47,339 nucleotides of DNA. Source: JBOHNM01 sp050730675. GTDB lineage: Bacteria; Planctomycetota; Phycisphaerae; Phycisphaerales; UBA1924. A program made the translations under genes and the position numbers. The notes under the pieces were generated by a model. The model saw only the letters and a list, made by a program, of their open reading frames with translations, was not told the origin of the DNA and searched no databases. The DNA is taken from assembly GCA_050730675.1 (NCBI GenBank), contig JBOHNM010000009.1:1-47339 (forward strand), read 5' to 3'. Positions 7,460 through 15,825 of the stretch are shown in pieces (the stretch's first letter is position 1; each line of letters opens with the position of its first letter).

Positions 7460-7795
7460 ATGCGCAACATCGCCCTGACCGTCATGCTCGCCGGCGCGCT
7501 CCTGCTCGCCGGGTGCAACAAGAAGCTCACGCACGTCAACTTTGACAAGATCCAGCCGGGTATGGCGCTATCTGATGTGCAGAAGATGCTCGGCAAGGGC
7601 GAACGTGAGGAGGGGCCGGGGGGTGTGAATATCGGCGCTACGGGCATCTCAGGCAATTCTGGCAGCCGCGGCGATGAGGTTTACGTCTGGAGTGAGGGGG
7701 ATGCCGAGGTGAAAATCACTGTGCGAGATGGAAAGGTTGTGGACAAGTTCGCGAAGAGCCTGTCAGGAGAACAGACCACGCCGAACTCAAAGTAA
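7460..7795 (+). CDS. Small BamE/SmpA-like lipoprotein
   Basis: This 111-residue protein has a lipoprotein signal peptide with lipobox LLAGC (Cys19). The first part of the mature domain, VNFDKIQPGMALSDVQKMLGKGERE, has the start of the SmpA/OmlA (BamE) fold, in which a helix after 'I..GM....V...LG' is typical. The rest (VYVWSEGDAEVKITVRDGKVVDK) suits the beta-strand pair of that fold. It is probably tethered to the outer membrane or periplasmic face. It follows the CpeT-like gene by 8 bases and is probably co-transcribed. Whether it works in outer-membrane assembly is not shown, since the fold is used widely. Confidence 0.75.
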   Translation: MRNIALTVMLAGALLLAGCNKKLTHVNFDKIQPGMALSDVQKMLGKGEREEGPGGVNIGATGISGNSGSRGDEVYVWSEGDAEVKITVRDGKVVDKFAKSLSGEQTTPNSK

Positions 7796-7827
7796 CTTTC
7801 TTGTAGGAAAGGTTGTGGACAAGTTCG
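7730..7827 (+). repeat. 22-bp direct repeat over the 3' end of the lipoprotein gene
   Basis: Positions 7730-7751, inside the lipoprotein gene, recur without mismatch at 7806-7827, just after its stop codon, an offset of 76 bases. The flanks are partly similar, which suggests a local tandem duplication whose second copy has decayed. Confidence 0.6.
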
Positions 7828-7879
7828 GGAAAGGTCTGCAATAACCAACGCCGTGCGTCGCGCACGACCCGCGCTTTCA

Positions 7880-7907
7880 TTGCCGCGAGGGGGCTTGCGG
7901 CTATACT
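7880..7907 (+). promoter_or_regulatory. Promoter of tRNA-Ile
   Basis: TTGCCG (7880-7885), 16 bases, then TATACT (7902-7907). The predicted start is near 7914, five bases before the tRNA, a spacing that suits a single-tRNA unit. Confidence 0.6.
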
Positions 7908-7918
7908 CGCAGCGTCAA

Positions 7919-7992
7919 GGGCTAGTAGCTCAGCTGGTTAGAGCGCACGCTTGATAAGCGTGAGGTCACTGGTTCGAATCCAGTCTGGCCCA
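7919..7992 (+). tRNA. tRNA-Ile(GAU)
   Basis: This is a 74-base cloverleaf. The acceptor GGGCTAG (7919-7925) pairs with CTGGCCC (7985-7991), and the D-arm contains AGCTGGTTAGAGC. The anticodon stem is CACGC/GCGTG with loop TTGATAA, so the anticodon is GAT. The T-loop is GGTTCGAATCC and the discriminator base is A7992. The 3' CCA is not encoded. In many bacteria this tRNA lies in the 16S-23S spacer; here it stands alone 18 kb from the 23S gene. Confidence 0.97.
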
Positions 7993-8095
7993 TTCTCGAT
8001 CCGATCTGTTTGCGGCCTCGACGCAGGGACGCCCCATCCGCAAACAGTTCAGCGGCCCGCCCAGGCCGGCGAGATATGCAGTGACGATCCACGTT

Positions 8096-9502
8096 ATGAG
8101 CAGCCGCAAGATGCCGGGTGGACTTTCAGGAGCCATCCCAGCGCCTTCGGACCCCCCCGAACGGGCTGATGGTCACCCCGTTCTGCCGGGGCAGGTGGAC
8201 CTGTCAACAAATTCGCGGCTGCCCGTTCTGATGGAAATGGTGGATGCGCTCTCTCGGGCGAGCGCTCCTCAGCAGGTGCTTGATGCGGTGGTGGCGGCCA
8301 TGCGCAAGGCGTACGGCCCGCGGTGCTACCTGTCGCTGACCACCCGCGGGCTCAAGCCCGGCGAGTTTCGGATCACCCGCTGGCTCAGCCCCGACGGGTC
8401 GGAGAAGGCCTGGACCTATGACCAGTGGACCGGCGGGCAGGAACTGGCAATCAAGAACGAGGGGATCCTCGCGGAGCTGGTCGCCAACAGCGAGCCGAAG
8501 CTGCTCCAGGGGATCACGGTCACCGACGACCCGGTGCTGGGCAACGACATCGCCGGGCTGCACTCGCTGATCGCGGTGCCGGTCTTTGAGCAGGGCGCGG
8601 TGGTGAACTGGACCGTCTTACTCCACGAGGACCCAGTCGGGCTAGGCGTTGCGGACCTCGAGCAACTGGTGCTGCGTGGGAATCTGCTGGGGACCACGGT
8701 GAACAACCTGGTGATCTCCAAGCGGCTGCGCGAGGCCACCGACTGGATTCAGCACGAGGTGGACCACATCGCCGAGATCCAGCGGTCGCTGCTCCCCAAT
8801 GCGGTGCCGACGATCCCCGGGCTGGACGCGGCGACGTGGTACGACGCCTACGACCGCGCGGGCGGGGACTATTACGACCTGATCCCGCTGACGACCGACG
8901 CATCGGGGTCGCACAAGGAGCATCATCAGCCGTGGGGCATCATGATCGCCGATGCCGCGGGGCATGGGCCGGCCGCGGCGGTGATCGTGGCGATGCTGCA
9001 CGCGATCCTGCACGCGCGCGAGCCGCGCACGAGCGACCCGGTCGGTTTGCTGCAGCATCTGAATCAGCGGCTGTTCTCGCGCCGGCTGGGTAGCGAGTTT
9101 GTGACAGTCTTCTACGCGATCTTCGACCCGGCGACGCGCACGCTGCGCTACGCCAACGCGGGGCACAACCCGCCGCTGGTGCGATCGCGTTCGGGCGTGG
9201 TGCGCCCGCTGGACCAGGCGGGCGGGCTGCCGCTGGGCGTCGAGGATACCTTCACGTGCGAAGAGGCGTCGGTGATGCTCGACCCGGGCGACACCGTGCT
9301 GCTCTATACCGACGGCATCAGCGAAGCGGTCAGCCCGATCGGTGAGCAGTTCGGCACCGAGAAGATCGAGGCGGTCTTCGCCAGCGCTGCGGGCGGGCCC
9401 GACCGCGTGGTCGAGGTGCTGTCGCAGACACTCCGTCGCCACGAGGCGGGCGGGCGGGCGCGAGACGACCGGACGATGGTGGTGCTGCGCGTCCGCGAGT
9501 GA
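8096..9502 (+). CDS. GAF-PP2C (RsbU/SpoIIE-type) protein phosphatase
   Basis: This 468-residue protein has a GAF-like sensor region at about residues 40-220 (LMEMVDALSRASAPQQVLDAVV... SLIAVPVFEQGAVV...). A linker helix with IQRSLLP precedes a SpoIIE/PP2C phosphatase domain. Metal-binding and catalytic motifs are intact: GGDYYDLI, MIADAAGHGPAAAV, YANAGHNPPL, LLYTDGISEAV and ARDDRTMVVL. Such enzymes dephosphorylate STAS-domain anti-anti-sigma factors in partner-switching circuits. A STAS protein with the target Ser is encoded at 39954-40289, but a link is only inferred. The ATG at 8096 was chosen; a GTG at 8081 is in frame. The stop overlaps the next gene (GTGA). Confidence 0.9.
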   Translation: MSSRKMPGGLSGAIPAPSDPPERADGHPVLPGQVDLSTNSRLPVLMEMVDALSRASAPQQVLDAVVAAMRKAYGPRCYLSLTTRGLKPGEFRITRWLSPDGSEKAWTYDQWTGGQELAIKNEGILAELVANSEPKLLQGITVTDDPVLGNDIAGLHSLIAVPVFEQGAVVNWTVLLHEDPVGLGVADLEQLVLRGNLLGTTVNNLVISKRLREATDWIQHEVDHIAEIQRSLLPNAVPTIPGLDAATWYDAYDRAGGDYYDLIPLTTDASGSHKEHHQPWGIMIADAAGHGPAAAVIVAMLHAILHAREPRTSDPVGLLQHLNQRLFSRRLGSEFVTVFYAIFDPATRTLRYANAGHNPPLVRSRSGVVRPLDQAGGLPLGVEDTFTCEEASVMLDPGDTVLLYTDGISEAVSPIGEQFGTEKIEAVFASAAGGPDRVVEVLSQTLRRHEAGGRARDDRTMVVLRVRE

Positions 9503-10647
9503 ATCGGCCCATACGCTCGATCCAGATGGGCGTTCACACCCGACAATTTCCGCAGCGGGTCCCCGCCTCGATGTGGTGGGGAGCGGTAGTCGTGGCGATG
9601 TTTGTTGGCGGCGCCGTCCCGACGATTCAGGTGGTCGCTCGGTGGATGATTGCCGAGCGGCAAGCACGGTGGGGCGGGACAGGACCGTCAGTGTGGTCGG
9701 AAGTCGCCGCCGGACTGGCCATCATTGTTGTGCTGGTGTCGCCGGTGTTGCTGTGGTCGGGGTTTGCCGCGCGGGTCGTACGGCGATGGTGGATGACCGG
9801 TGTGCTCACAGCGATCACCACGCTGTTAATCTTTCCCGCAGCGGTGCTGGTGCTGGAAGCGCCACAGAGGCGCCCGTTTTTGTCCAAGATTTTGGATCCG
9901 GACGAGTCGGCGCTGCGGCTCCTCGCGTCGCTTGGGCTCGTCAGTTTTCTACTCGGCACACTGGTGCATGGCGCGTGCCGCTGGCTGCTTATTCGACCGC
10001 AACCTGATCCAATCGCTCGGTGTTGGAAGTGCGAATATTCGAGGCAGGGACTCGACGACCAGGCGTTTTGTCCGGAGTGCGCCTCTGCGCGAGTTGCGCC
10101 GATGAGCCGGTGCGGCCGCTTGGCGGCCTCACGCTGGTTTTCGAAGTCCGTTGCCGTCGGCGTTCTGTTCGTGTCCGTCGGTATGTGCGCGACAGCGGGG
10201 TGGAAGTACTGGCACAACACCCGTCCGATCCTGGCGACGCTGCGGTCGTTCGGAAGCCCGGAATTGGTCATGGCAACAAGTGTGTCGATCAATGAGGTGT
10301 TCGCCGGTCCCGCCGCGATGCGCAACTTGCCGGACGGACGATTCGTCGTGCTGCTCGTGCCCGATCCGCGAGCCACCGCTTCCGTCGGTTACGGGGCGCC
10401 CGATTGCGCGGCACAACTATTCGTCGGCGTCGGAACGGACAACGGATGGATCAAACCGGCTTGGATTGGTGCTCAGTCCAATACTGGGTACGCGGTTTTG
10501 AACAGCAGCCAGCTGGCACGACTCGCTGTCGGAGTACCACAAGGGTTGATCGATGAGATCGCGGTGCCGACACAGCCGGACGCTACCAAGGTCATGCATG
10601 TTCAGGGGTTGGTGCGAATCGACGTTCGCCCGTGGCTCGGCGACTGA
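9499..10647 (+). CDS. Membrane protein with a central zinc ribbon, unknown function
   Basis: This 382-residue protein was not recognised. The GTG at 9499 overlaps the phosphatase stop, which indicates coupling. Hydrophobic helices fall at about residues 26-48, 68-90, 98-118 and 140-158. A zinc-ribbon-like knuckle follows (CWKCEYSRQGLDDQAFCPEC, about 175-194), then another helix (about 215-235) and a C-terminal soluble domain of about 140 residues, probably on the far side of the membrane. Zinc knuckles between membrane helices are common in planctomycete membrane proteins. Coupling to the phosphatase hints at a shared role in signalling, but nothing in the sequence shows it. Confidence 0.7.
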   Translation: MNRPIRSIQMGVHTRQFPQRVPASMWWGAVVVAMFVGGAVPTIQVVARWMIAERQARWGGTGPSVWSEVAAGLAIIVVLVSPVLLWSGFAARVVRRWWMTGVLTAITTLLIFPAAVLVLEAPQRRPFLSKILDPDESALRLLASLGLVSFLLGTLVHGACRWLLIRPQPDPIARCWKCEYSRQGLDDQAFCPECASARVAPMSRCGRLAASRWFSKSVAVGVLFVSVGMCATAGWKYWHNTRPILATLRSFGSPELVMATSVSINEVFAGPAAMRNLPDGRFVVLLVPDPRATASVGYGAPDCAAQLFVGVGTDNGWIKPAWIGAQSNTGYAVLNSSQLARLAVGVPQGLIDEIAVPTQPDATKVMHVQGLVRIDVRPWLGD

Positions 10648-10659
10648 TGTATCTACGTC

Positions 10660-11841
10660 TCACGCCCGCGTCAGCATCGATCCCTTCCGCTTGACCGCCC
10701 GGCGCATCTCCAGCATCGTCAGTTCGGCCATCAGCGCCCCGGCGGGTAATTCTGTGGCACGCACCAGATCGTCAAGAGTGCATGGCTGCCCCAGCGCTTC
10801 GAGGATCTTTGACTGCATTGGCGTCAGTCCGATCGGCTCGCACTTGGGCTCGGTGAAGAGCCCCGTATCACTAGTAGTCGCGTACCGTGCCTCGTGCGTG
10901 CCGCGGTGAGCGTGGAACGCCGGCTGCTCCAGTGCCGCGATGACATCGGCCGGCGAGGTTACCAGCAGCGCCCCGCCGGCCTTGAGCAATTCATGTGTTC
11001 CCTCGCTCGCCGCCGAGTCCACGCGCCCCGGAACGGCGAAGACCTCGCGCCCGTGTTCCTCCGCGGCCTGGCGCGCCGTGATCAGTGCGCCCGAGCCGCG
11101 TCCAGCCTCGATCACGATCACCCCGAGCGACATGCCGCTGATGATGCGGTTACGGGCAGGGAAGTTCTCGGCGCTCGGCTGCGTGTGCAGCGGCAATTCG
11201 CTCACCACCGCGCCGGCGCCGGCCGCGAGCTTCTCGAAGAGCCCTTTGTTCTCCGGCGGGTAGTGGTGGGCCAGCCCGCATCCGACGACCGCGACTGTTC
11301 GCCCGCCGATGCGCATGGCGGCCTGATGCGCCCCGGTGTCGATCCCCCGCGCCCCGCCGCTCACAACCGTCAACCCGGCCGATGCCAGCCCCGCGCCGAA
11401 ACGCTCGGCCTGCTCGGTGCCGTACGGTGTGCAGCGCCGTGAACCGACGATGGCGACGGGGTAGCGGTCGCGCTCGGCGTCGAGCGTGCCGCGCACGTAG
11501 AGGATGGGAGGTGGATCCGGGATCTCCGCCAGCAGGGACGGGTATTCCGGCGAACTGAGCGCCACCAGCCGCACGCCCAGCTTCGCGGCTTCATCCATTT
11601 CCTTTGCCGCGGCATCGGCTACGTCGCTGCGACGCATCGCCATCGCCTTGGCGCGCTCGGGTCCGATGCCGTCGATGGTGCGGAGCTTTTCGGGCGATGC
11701 CTCCAACACCGCCCGTGCCGAACCCAGCGCCCGGATTGCCCGCGCGATCAGCACCGGTCCAAAGCCCGGCGCCATGGTCAGGTGGAGCACGTCGCGCACG
11801 TGCCCCGCTGCTTCCTCGTGATTCGGTGGAGTGTCACCCAT
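10660..11841 (-). CDS. dprA: DNA-processing protein DprA
   Basis: This 393-residue protein contains helix-hairpin-helix-like sequence at the N-terminus (IDGIGPERAKAM). The Rossmann-type DprA core follows: YPVAIVGSRRCTPYG, GLTVVSGGARGIDTGAHQAA, TVAVVGCGL, YPPENKGLFEKL, PARNRIISGMS and VIEAGRGSGALITARQA. A C-terminal winged helix (about 320-390) completes the family layout. DprA binds incoming single-stranded DNA and loads RecA during natural transformation. The many type IV pilus genes nearby would suit a DNA-uptake role, but comEC and comEA are not in the window. The ATG at 11841 was chosen over an upstream GTG at 11892. It is divergent from the SpoIID-like gene. Confidence 0.94.
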   Translation of the reverse strand: MGDTPPNHEEAAGHVRDVLHLTMAPGFGPVLIARAIRALGSARAVLEASPEKLRTIDGIGPERAKAMAMRRSDVADAAAKEMDEAAKLGVRLVALSSPEYPSLLAEIPDPPPILYVRGTLDAERDRYPVAIVGSRRCTPYGTEQAERFGAGLASAGLTVVSGGARGIDTGAHQAAMRIGGRTVAVVGCGLAHHYPPENKGLFEKLAAGAGAVVSELPLHTQPSAENFPARNRIISGMSLGVIVIEAGRGSGALITARQAAEEHGREVFAVPGRVDSAASEGTHELLKAGGALLVTSPADVIAALEQPAFHAHRGTHEARYATTSDTGLFTEPKCEPIGLTPMQSKILEALGQPCTLDDLVRATELPAGALMAELTMLEMRRAVKRKGSMLTRA

Positions 11842-11981
11842 CCGCGGCAGCTTACCAAACCCGAAGGAGAATGCCAAGCAAAATCCGATCACTGTCCGAG
11901 CGGCCGCGCAAGAATGTACCGCCGACGAGCGTTCCCATCCGATACGAGTCTGTTGCAGACAGCTCTTTGGAGTCTCTCCCC

Positions 11982-13475
11982 ATGCGCGGCATGACGGTCC
12001 CGTTTCGGCGGTCGGTCCAATTCGGCGCGGCGATCCTCGGCATCGCGCTGCTGGCGGCTTGCGATGGTTTCAACAATCCATTCGACCCCGATCCTGAGCC
12101 GGTGGCCAGCCGTCCCACCAGCACCACGCCCGCGAAGACCAACACAACTGTGACCACGCCGGGAGTGGGCCCGGAGTTGCCGCTCACGGTGATCCCCGGC
12201 ATCGCCGGCGAGCCGGACATGCGGATCCGGATCATGAACGCCACCACGCGGATCAAGGTCGGCGTCAGCGGCGGCACCGCCGTGTATGCCCAGGCCGTCG
12301 GATCGGGCAAGGCCCCTGCGCGCCTCACCGCGCCCGTCACGGTCGATCTCTCCGACGGCGGCTGGCAGCTCAGCGACCAAACCGGGCTCTCCGCGCACTT
12401 CGATCGCAACGGCGATGTGGACTTCTCGGCCGACGAAAAACTCACCGGCGCCCCCGGCGCGACGGTTCCGCCGCAGCCCATGTACGCCAGCGGAAACCTC
12501 GCCATCAAGGCCCGCCAGGCGGGGCTCAGCGGGCCGATGCTGACGGTGAACAACGCCAAGTACCCCGGGCGGTTGCGCCTGACGGCGCGCACCGAGACCT
12601 CCCCACGCGCCTTTGACGTCGTCGAGCACACGGGCATCGAGGACTACCTGCGCGGCGTCGTCGCCGCGGAGATGCTCAAGAACTGGCCGCTGGAGGCCTA
12701 CCGCGTGCAGGCGGTCGCCGCACGCTCATACGCGATCCACGAACGCGGGCGGGCCCGCGCCGCGGGACAGAAGTTCGATGTCGAGGCGAGCGTGATGGAC
12801 CAGGCCTACAGCGGCGCGACCGAGCAGCCGCTGCCGCAGCAGGCCGTGGCCGACACGCGCGGCATCGTGCTCACCTGGAGCGGCGGCATTCTCCGGGCCT
12901 ACTACAGCAGCTGCTCCGGCGGTCGGCCCGCCAGCGCCAAGGATGTGTGGCCGACCTGGGGCATCTACGAGTTCAACCTTGCCGGCCCGCTGCAGGCGCA
13001 GCCGCGTGAGGAGTGGGGGCAGACATCCCCGTGGTTCCGCTGGACGGTCGCACGCACGCAGACCGACGTGCAGCAGCGGTTGCGGGCCTGGGGACGGGAG
13101 AAGAAGCACTCACTCGCCAGCCTCGGCACGCTGACAACGGTGACCACCGCGTCCACTAACGCCGCGGGCAGGCCCAACAAGTACACCATCACCGAGCGGA
13201 GCGGCGCGACGCACACGATCGGCGCAGAAGAACTCCGGTGGGCTTTGAACATCGAGGTGAGCAGCCTCGTCAAGATCGACAAGTCCATCCGCGTGCACTC
13301 GAGTGATATCGAAGTCCTAGTAACCGGCGACGTGGTGAAGATCAACGGCCGCGGCTTCGGCCACGGCGTCGGCATGGACCAGTGGGCGACCAAGGAACTC
13401 GCCGACAAAGGCCAGGACTGGAAGACGATCGTGCTGAAGTTCTACCCGGGCGCGACGGTGCAGCGGGCGTATTGA
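11982..13475 (+). CDS. SpoIID/LytB-domain lipoprotein
   Basis: This 497-residue protein has a lipoprotein signal with lipobox LLAAC and a Pro/Thr-rich linker. The C-terminal SpoIID domain has IEDYLRGVVAAEM (about 219-231), VQAVAARSYAI, the YSSCSGG motif and the terminal GFGHGVGMDQWATKELA (about 458-474). SpoIID of Bacillus is a lytic transglycosylase needed for engulfment. Homologues in non-sporulating bacteria probably cut or modify peptidoglycan at division or morphogenesis. The middle region (about 65-215) is beta-rich and unassigned. A GGAG site lies 9 bases before the ATG at 11982; an ATG three codons later is also possible. It would be anchored to a periplasm-facing membrane. Confidence 0.88.
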   Translation: MRGMTVPFRRSVQFGAAILGIALLAACDGFNNPFDPDPEPVASRPTSTTPAKTNTTVTTPGVGPELPLTVIPGIAGEPDMRIRIMNATTRIKVGVSGGTAVYAQAVGSGKAPARLTAPVTVDLSDGGWQLSDQTGLSAHFDRNGDVDFSADEKLTGAPGATVPPQPMYASGNLAIKARQAGLSGPMLTVNNAKYPGRLRLTARTETSPRAFDVVEHTGIEDYLRGVVAAEMLKNWPLEAYRVQAVAARSYAIHERGRARAAGQKFDVEASVMDQAYSGATEQPLPQQAVADTRGIVLTWSGGILRAYYSSCSGGRPASAKDVWPTWGIYEFNLAGPLQAQPREEWGQTSPWFRWTVARTQTDVQQRLRAWGREKKHSLASLGTLTTVTTASTNAAGRPNKYTITERSGATHTIGAEELRWALNIEVSSLVKIDKSIRVHSSDIEVLVTGDVVKINGRGFGHGVGMDQWATKELADKGQDWKTIVLKFYPGATVQRAY

Positions 13476-13561
13476 TCCGCATCTGCGCGCGAGCGCCGCG
13501 CAGCGCGCTCCACAAGACGATCCGGCGGAACAGTGTCTCGGATCTGATGGGATGCCGCCCC

Positions 13562-14209
13562 TCACTCGGTGGCGGTGAGCGCTCTTTTTCCCATCGGTAC
13601 TTCAAACCGATCCCGCGTCGTGCAGTAGCCGATACCGCCCATGCGGCCGATGGCGTCGAGCATTGCCGCGTCCACATGGTGGCGTTCATTGATCAGGCCC
13701 TTATCCGCGTGAATTGCGACGATCCGGCCGATCACAATGTTCCCCCCCGCGTGCTCCCCGGGGGCCAGGCGGATCACTTGCACCGTGCGGCACTCGAAGG
13801 CGATATGGCACTCGCCCACGCGGGCCGGCTTCACCACTGAGCTGGACACAGGCGTGAGCTTCGACAATCCCCATTCACTCTCGCCGTAGGGAAGCGGCTC
13901 GGCGCACGCAGCCATCGAGCGGGCGATCGCGCGCGGCACGATGCTTACGACGAACTCGCCTGTCCCGCCCTCGCTCACCGGCTTGGCGTTGCGGAGTGTG
14001 TCCTTCTCGTGGCCGTGGTCGTTGTTGGCCGGGCAGAAGAGCAGGGTCGGCGGGCGCGATGCCACGGCATTGAAGAATGAGAACGGCGCAAGGTTCGGCC
14101 GACCGTCGGGCGAGAGCGTGGAGACAAACGCAATCGGCCGCGGCACCACCGCGCCGATGAGAAGCTTGTACATGTCGGGCTGGGGGAGCGAGGCGGGGTC
14201 AAATTGCAT
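13562..14209 (-). CDS. Flavin reductase-like domain protein
   Basis: This 215-residue protein has a flavin-reductase-like (FMN-binding split barrel) domain: MYKLLIGAVVPRPIAFVSTLSPDGRPNLAPFSFFNAV near the N-terminus, then PPTLLFCPAN, KDTLRNA, EFVVSIV and GRIVAIH. This family binds FMN and often supplies reduced flavin to oxygenases, but the partner is unknown. The start at 14209 (MQFDP) was chosen; an in-frame start 30 bases upstream exists, and neither shows a strong ribosome binding site. It is divergent from the PhyH-type gene, with about 35 bases between starts, so the two probably share regulation. Confidence 0.88.
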   Translation of the reverse strand: MQFDPASLPQPDMYKLLIGAVVPRPIAFVSTLSPDGRPNLAPFSFFNAVASRPPTLLFCPANNDHGHEKDTLRNAKPVSEGGTGEFVVSIVPRAIARSMAACAEPLPYGESEWGLSKLTPVSSSVVKPARVGECHIAFECRTVQVIRLAPGEHAGGNIVIGRIVAIHADKGLINERHHVDAAMLDAIGRMGGIGYCTTRDRFEVPMGKRALTATE

Positions 14210-14244
14210 GGGCAAGTATTCGCGCCCGCGGCGTAGCATGACCC

Positions 14245-14934
14245 ATGAACAAGGAGTTCATCACCGAGTTTGGTCGTGACGGGTATTTCTGCTGGGAACG
14301 GTTGTTGAGCGACGAGTCTGTCGCCATGCTGCGTGCGCTCGCTGAACCACTGCTTGCTCGCCATGCCGACGGGCGCGGCGGAGTCCGCGGCCCTCTCGGG
14401 ATCGAGCCGCGGCTGTGCGCCGCGCTGGACTTTGAGCCGGTTGCTCAAGTCGTCGGCGCGGTCGGCTCCGGGCGAGCGAAGCTGGTGCGTTCGATCCTCT
14501 TCGACAAGACGCCGGACGCGAACTGGCTGGTGCCGTGGCACCAGGATGTGGCGATCGCCGTTCGCGAGCGACGAGAGGCTGACGGCTTTGGGCCGTGGTC
14601 CGTTAAAGATGGGCTGGTGCACTGCCAGCCGCCGGTGGAAGTGTTGGAATCCATGTTCACGCTCCGGCTACACCTCGACCCGTGCGGACCGGAGAACGGA
14701 CCGTTGCGAGTCATTCCCGGTTCACACCGGCACGGCATCACCGATGCCGACATCACCGAGGCCCAAAGGACAAATGCTGTGGAATGCACTACACCCGCGG
14801 GGGGTGCGGTTCTGATGCGCCCACTCACACTGCACGCGTCACCGAAGGCGAGCAGCCCGGCACACCGGCGCGTGTTGCACCTGGAATTCGCAACGTGTGA
14901 TCTGCCCGGCGGGTTGGAACGGGCGGGCGTATGA
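14245..14934 (+). CDS. Phytanoyl-CoA dioxygenase (PhyH) family protein
   Basis: This 229-residue protein has the double-stranded beta-helix of Fe(II)/2-oxoglutarate oxygenases. An N-terminal FGRDGYFCWERLLS segment is followed by the metal-binding WHQDVAIAV (His and Asp of the HxD motif), NGPLRVIPGSHRHG and a distal His in LMRPLTLHAS. Arg in the following HRRVLHLEF is the likely 2-oxoglutarate contact. The substrate is unknown. It is divergent from the flavin reductase gene and convergent with the SRPBCC gene. A similar length (220-300) is usual for bacterial members. Confidence 0.88.
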   Translation: MNKEFITEFGRDGYFCWERLLSDESVAMLRALAEPLLARHADGRGGVRGPLGIEPRLCAALDFEPVAQVVGAVGSGRAKLVRSILFDKTPDANWLVPWHQDVAIAVRERREADGFGPWSVKDGLVHCQPPVEVLESMFTLRLHLDPCGPENGPLRVIPGSHRHGITDADITEAQRTNAVECTTPAGGAVLMRPLTLHASPKASSPAHRRVLHLEFATCDLPGGLERAGV

Positions 14935-14946
14935 CACGAAAGCGCG

Positions 14947-15825
14947 TCACCACGCCTCTTCCCCCTGCAGCATCGCCTTGACCTTGAGCAGGAACTTCCC
15001 CCAGCCGTTCGAGTATCCGCCGAACGCACGCGGCGTATTGGTGCCGAGTTGGCGCACCGTCAATCGCGTTCGTCGCTCGCCGAGTGCATCAACCTCCCAC
15101 ACGGTGCGTGTCGTGGCGTCCCACTTATACGACCAATCGTGCACCAGTCGTTTCCCCGGCTCAATCTCGATCACCTTCGACGGCCCGATCGCCGTGCCGG
15201 CGTCGGGGGACTTCCAGCCGTAGGAATACACGCCGCCGGGCCGCAGGTCGACCGCCGCGTTCTCCGAGATCCACCTGTTCATCTCCGCCGGGTCTGTGAT
15301 GGCCCGCCACACCGCCGCGACAGGCGCATCGATCTCGATCGACATCACCACATCGGGCTTGGGCGTCAGGTCGGCGAGCAACGCGGGCTTGCCGCTCTTG
15401 AGGTACTCGCGCAGGTTGCCGATCGCCAGCGACCAGACATCATCGAGGAGCCAGATGTGTTCGGCGAGTTCGAACTCCGGGAGCAGAGCGTTGAGCGTGT
15501 GGCGAATGCGCAACGTGGCGCCCACGCGCGTAGCGGAGACGGAGAGTTCGACATCGCTCGGAACGCCGCACCACGTCCACGAGAACGCGAGCGCCTGGCC
15601 CGGAGTCCAGCGAGTCAGACTCTGGTCGGCCTCCTCGCGCGTCCCGACCCACAGTGTGTGCCGCCCCCAGAACCGGAAGGCCCCGCCGACGCGCGGCTCG
15701 ACCTCGGTGTGCTCGGCAAACCATTTCCCCAGGTCCGCGGGCTGGCTGATCGCATCGAAGACACGAGCGGACGCGAACGCGAGCGAGTACGACCGGTCGA
15801 ATAGGATCGCGGCGGGACGGTTCAT
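14947..15825 (-). CDS. Tandem SRPBCC (AHSA1/START-like) protein
   Basis: This 292-residue protein is two AHSA1-type helix-grip domains in a row. The first (about 1-140) opens with SYSLAFASARVFDAISQPADLGKWF; the second (about 158-285) with SIEIDAPVAAVWRAITDPAEMNRWI. Each runs through a beta sheet to a long C-terminal helix (LDDVWSLAIGNLREYL; YSNGWGKFLLKVKAML). These domains bind hydrophobic ligands, and paired ArsR-SRPBCC operons are common. The start codon overlaps the ArsR stop (ATGA), so the gene is the second member of an operon whose regulator comes first. Ligand and function are unknown. Two fused domains are less usual than one. Confidence 0.88.
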   Translation of the reverse strand: MNRPAAILFDRSYSLAFASARVFDAISQPADLGKWFAEHTEVEPRVGGAFRFWGRHTLWVGTREEADQSLTRWTPGQALAFSWTWCGVPSDVELSVSATRVGATLRIRHTLNALLPEFELAEHIWLLDDVWSLAIGNLREYLKSGKPALLADLTPKPDVVMSIEIDAPVAAVWRAITDPAEMNRWISENAAVDLRPGGVYSYGWKSPDAGTAIGPSKVIEIEPGKRLVHDWSYKWDATTRTVWEVDALGERRTRLTVRQLGTNTPRAFGGYSNGWGKFLLKVKAMLQGEEAW

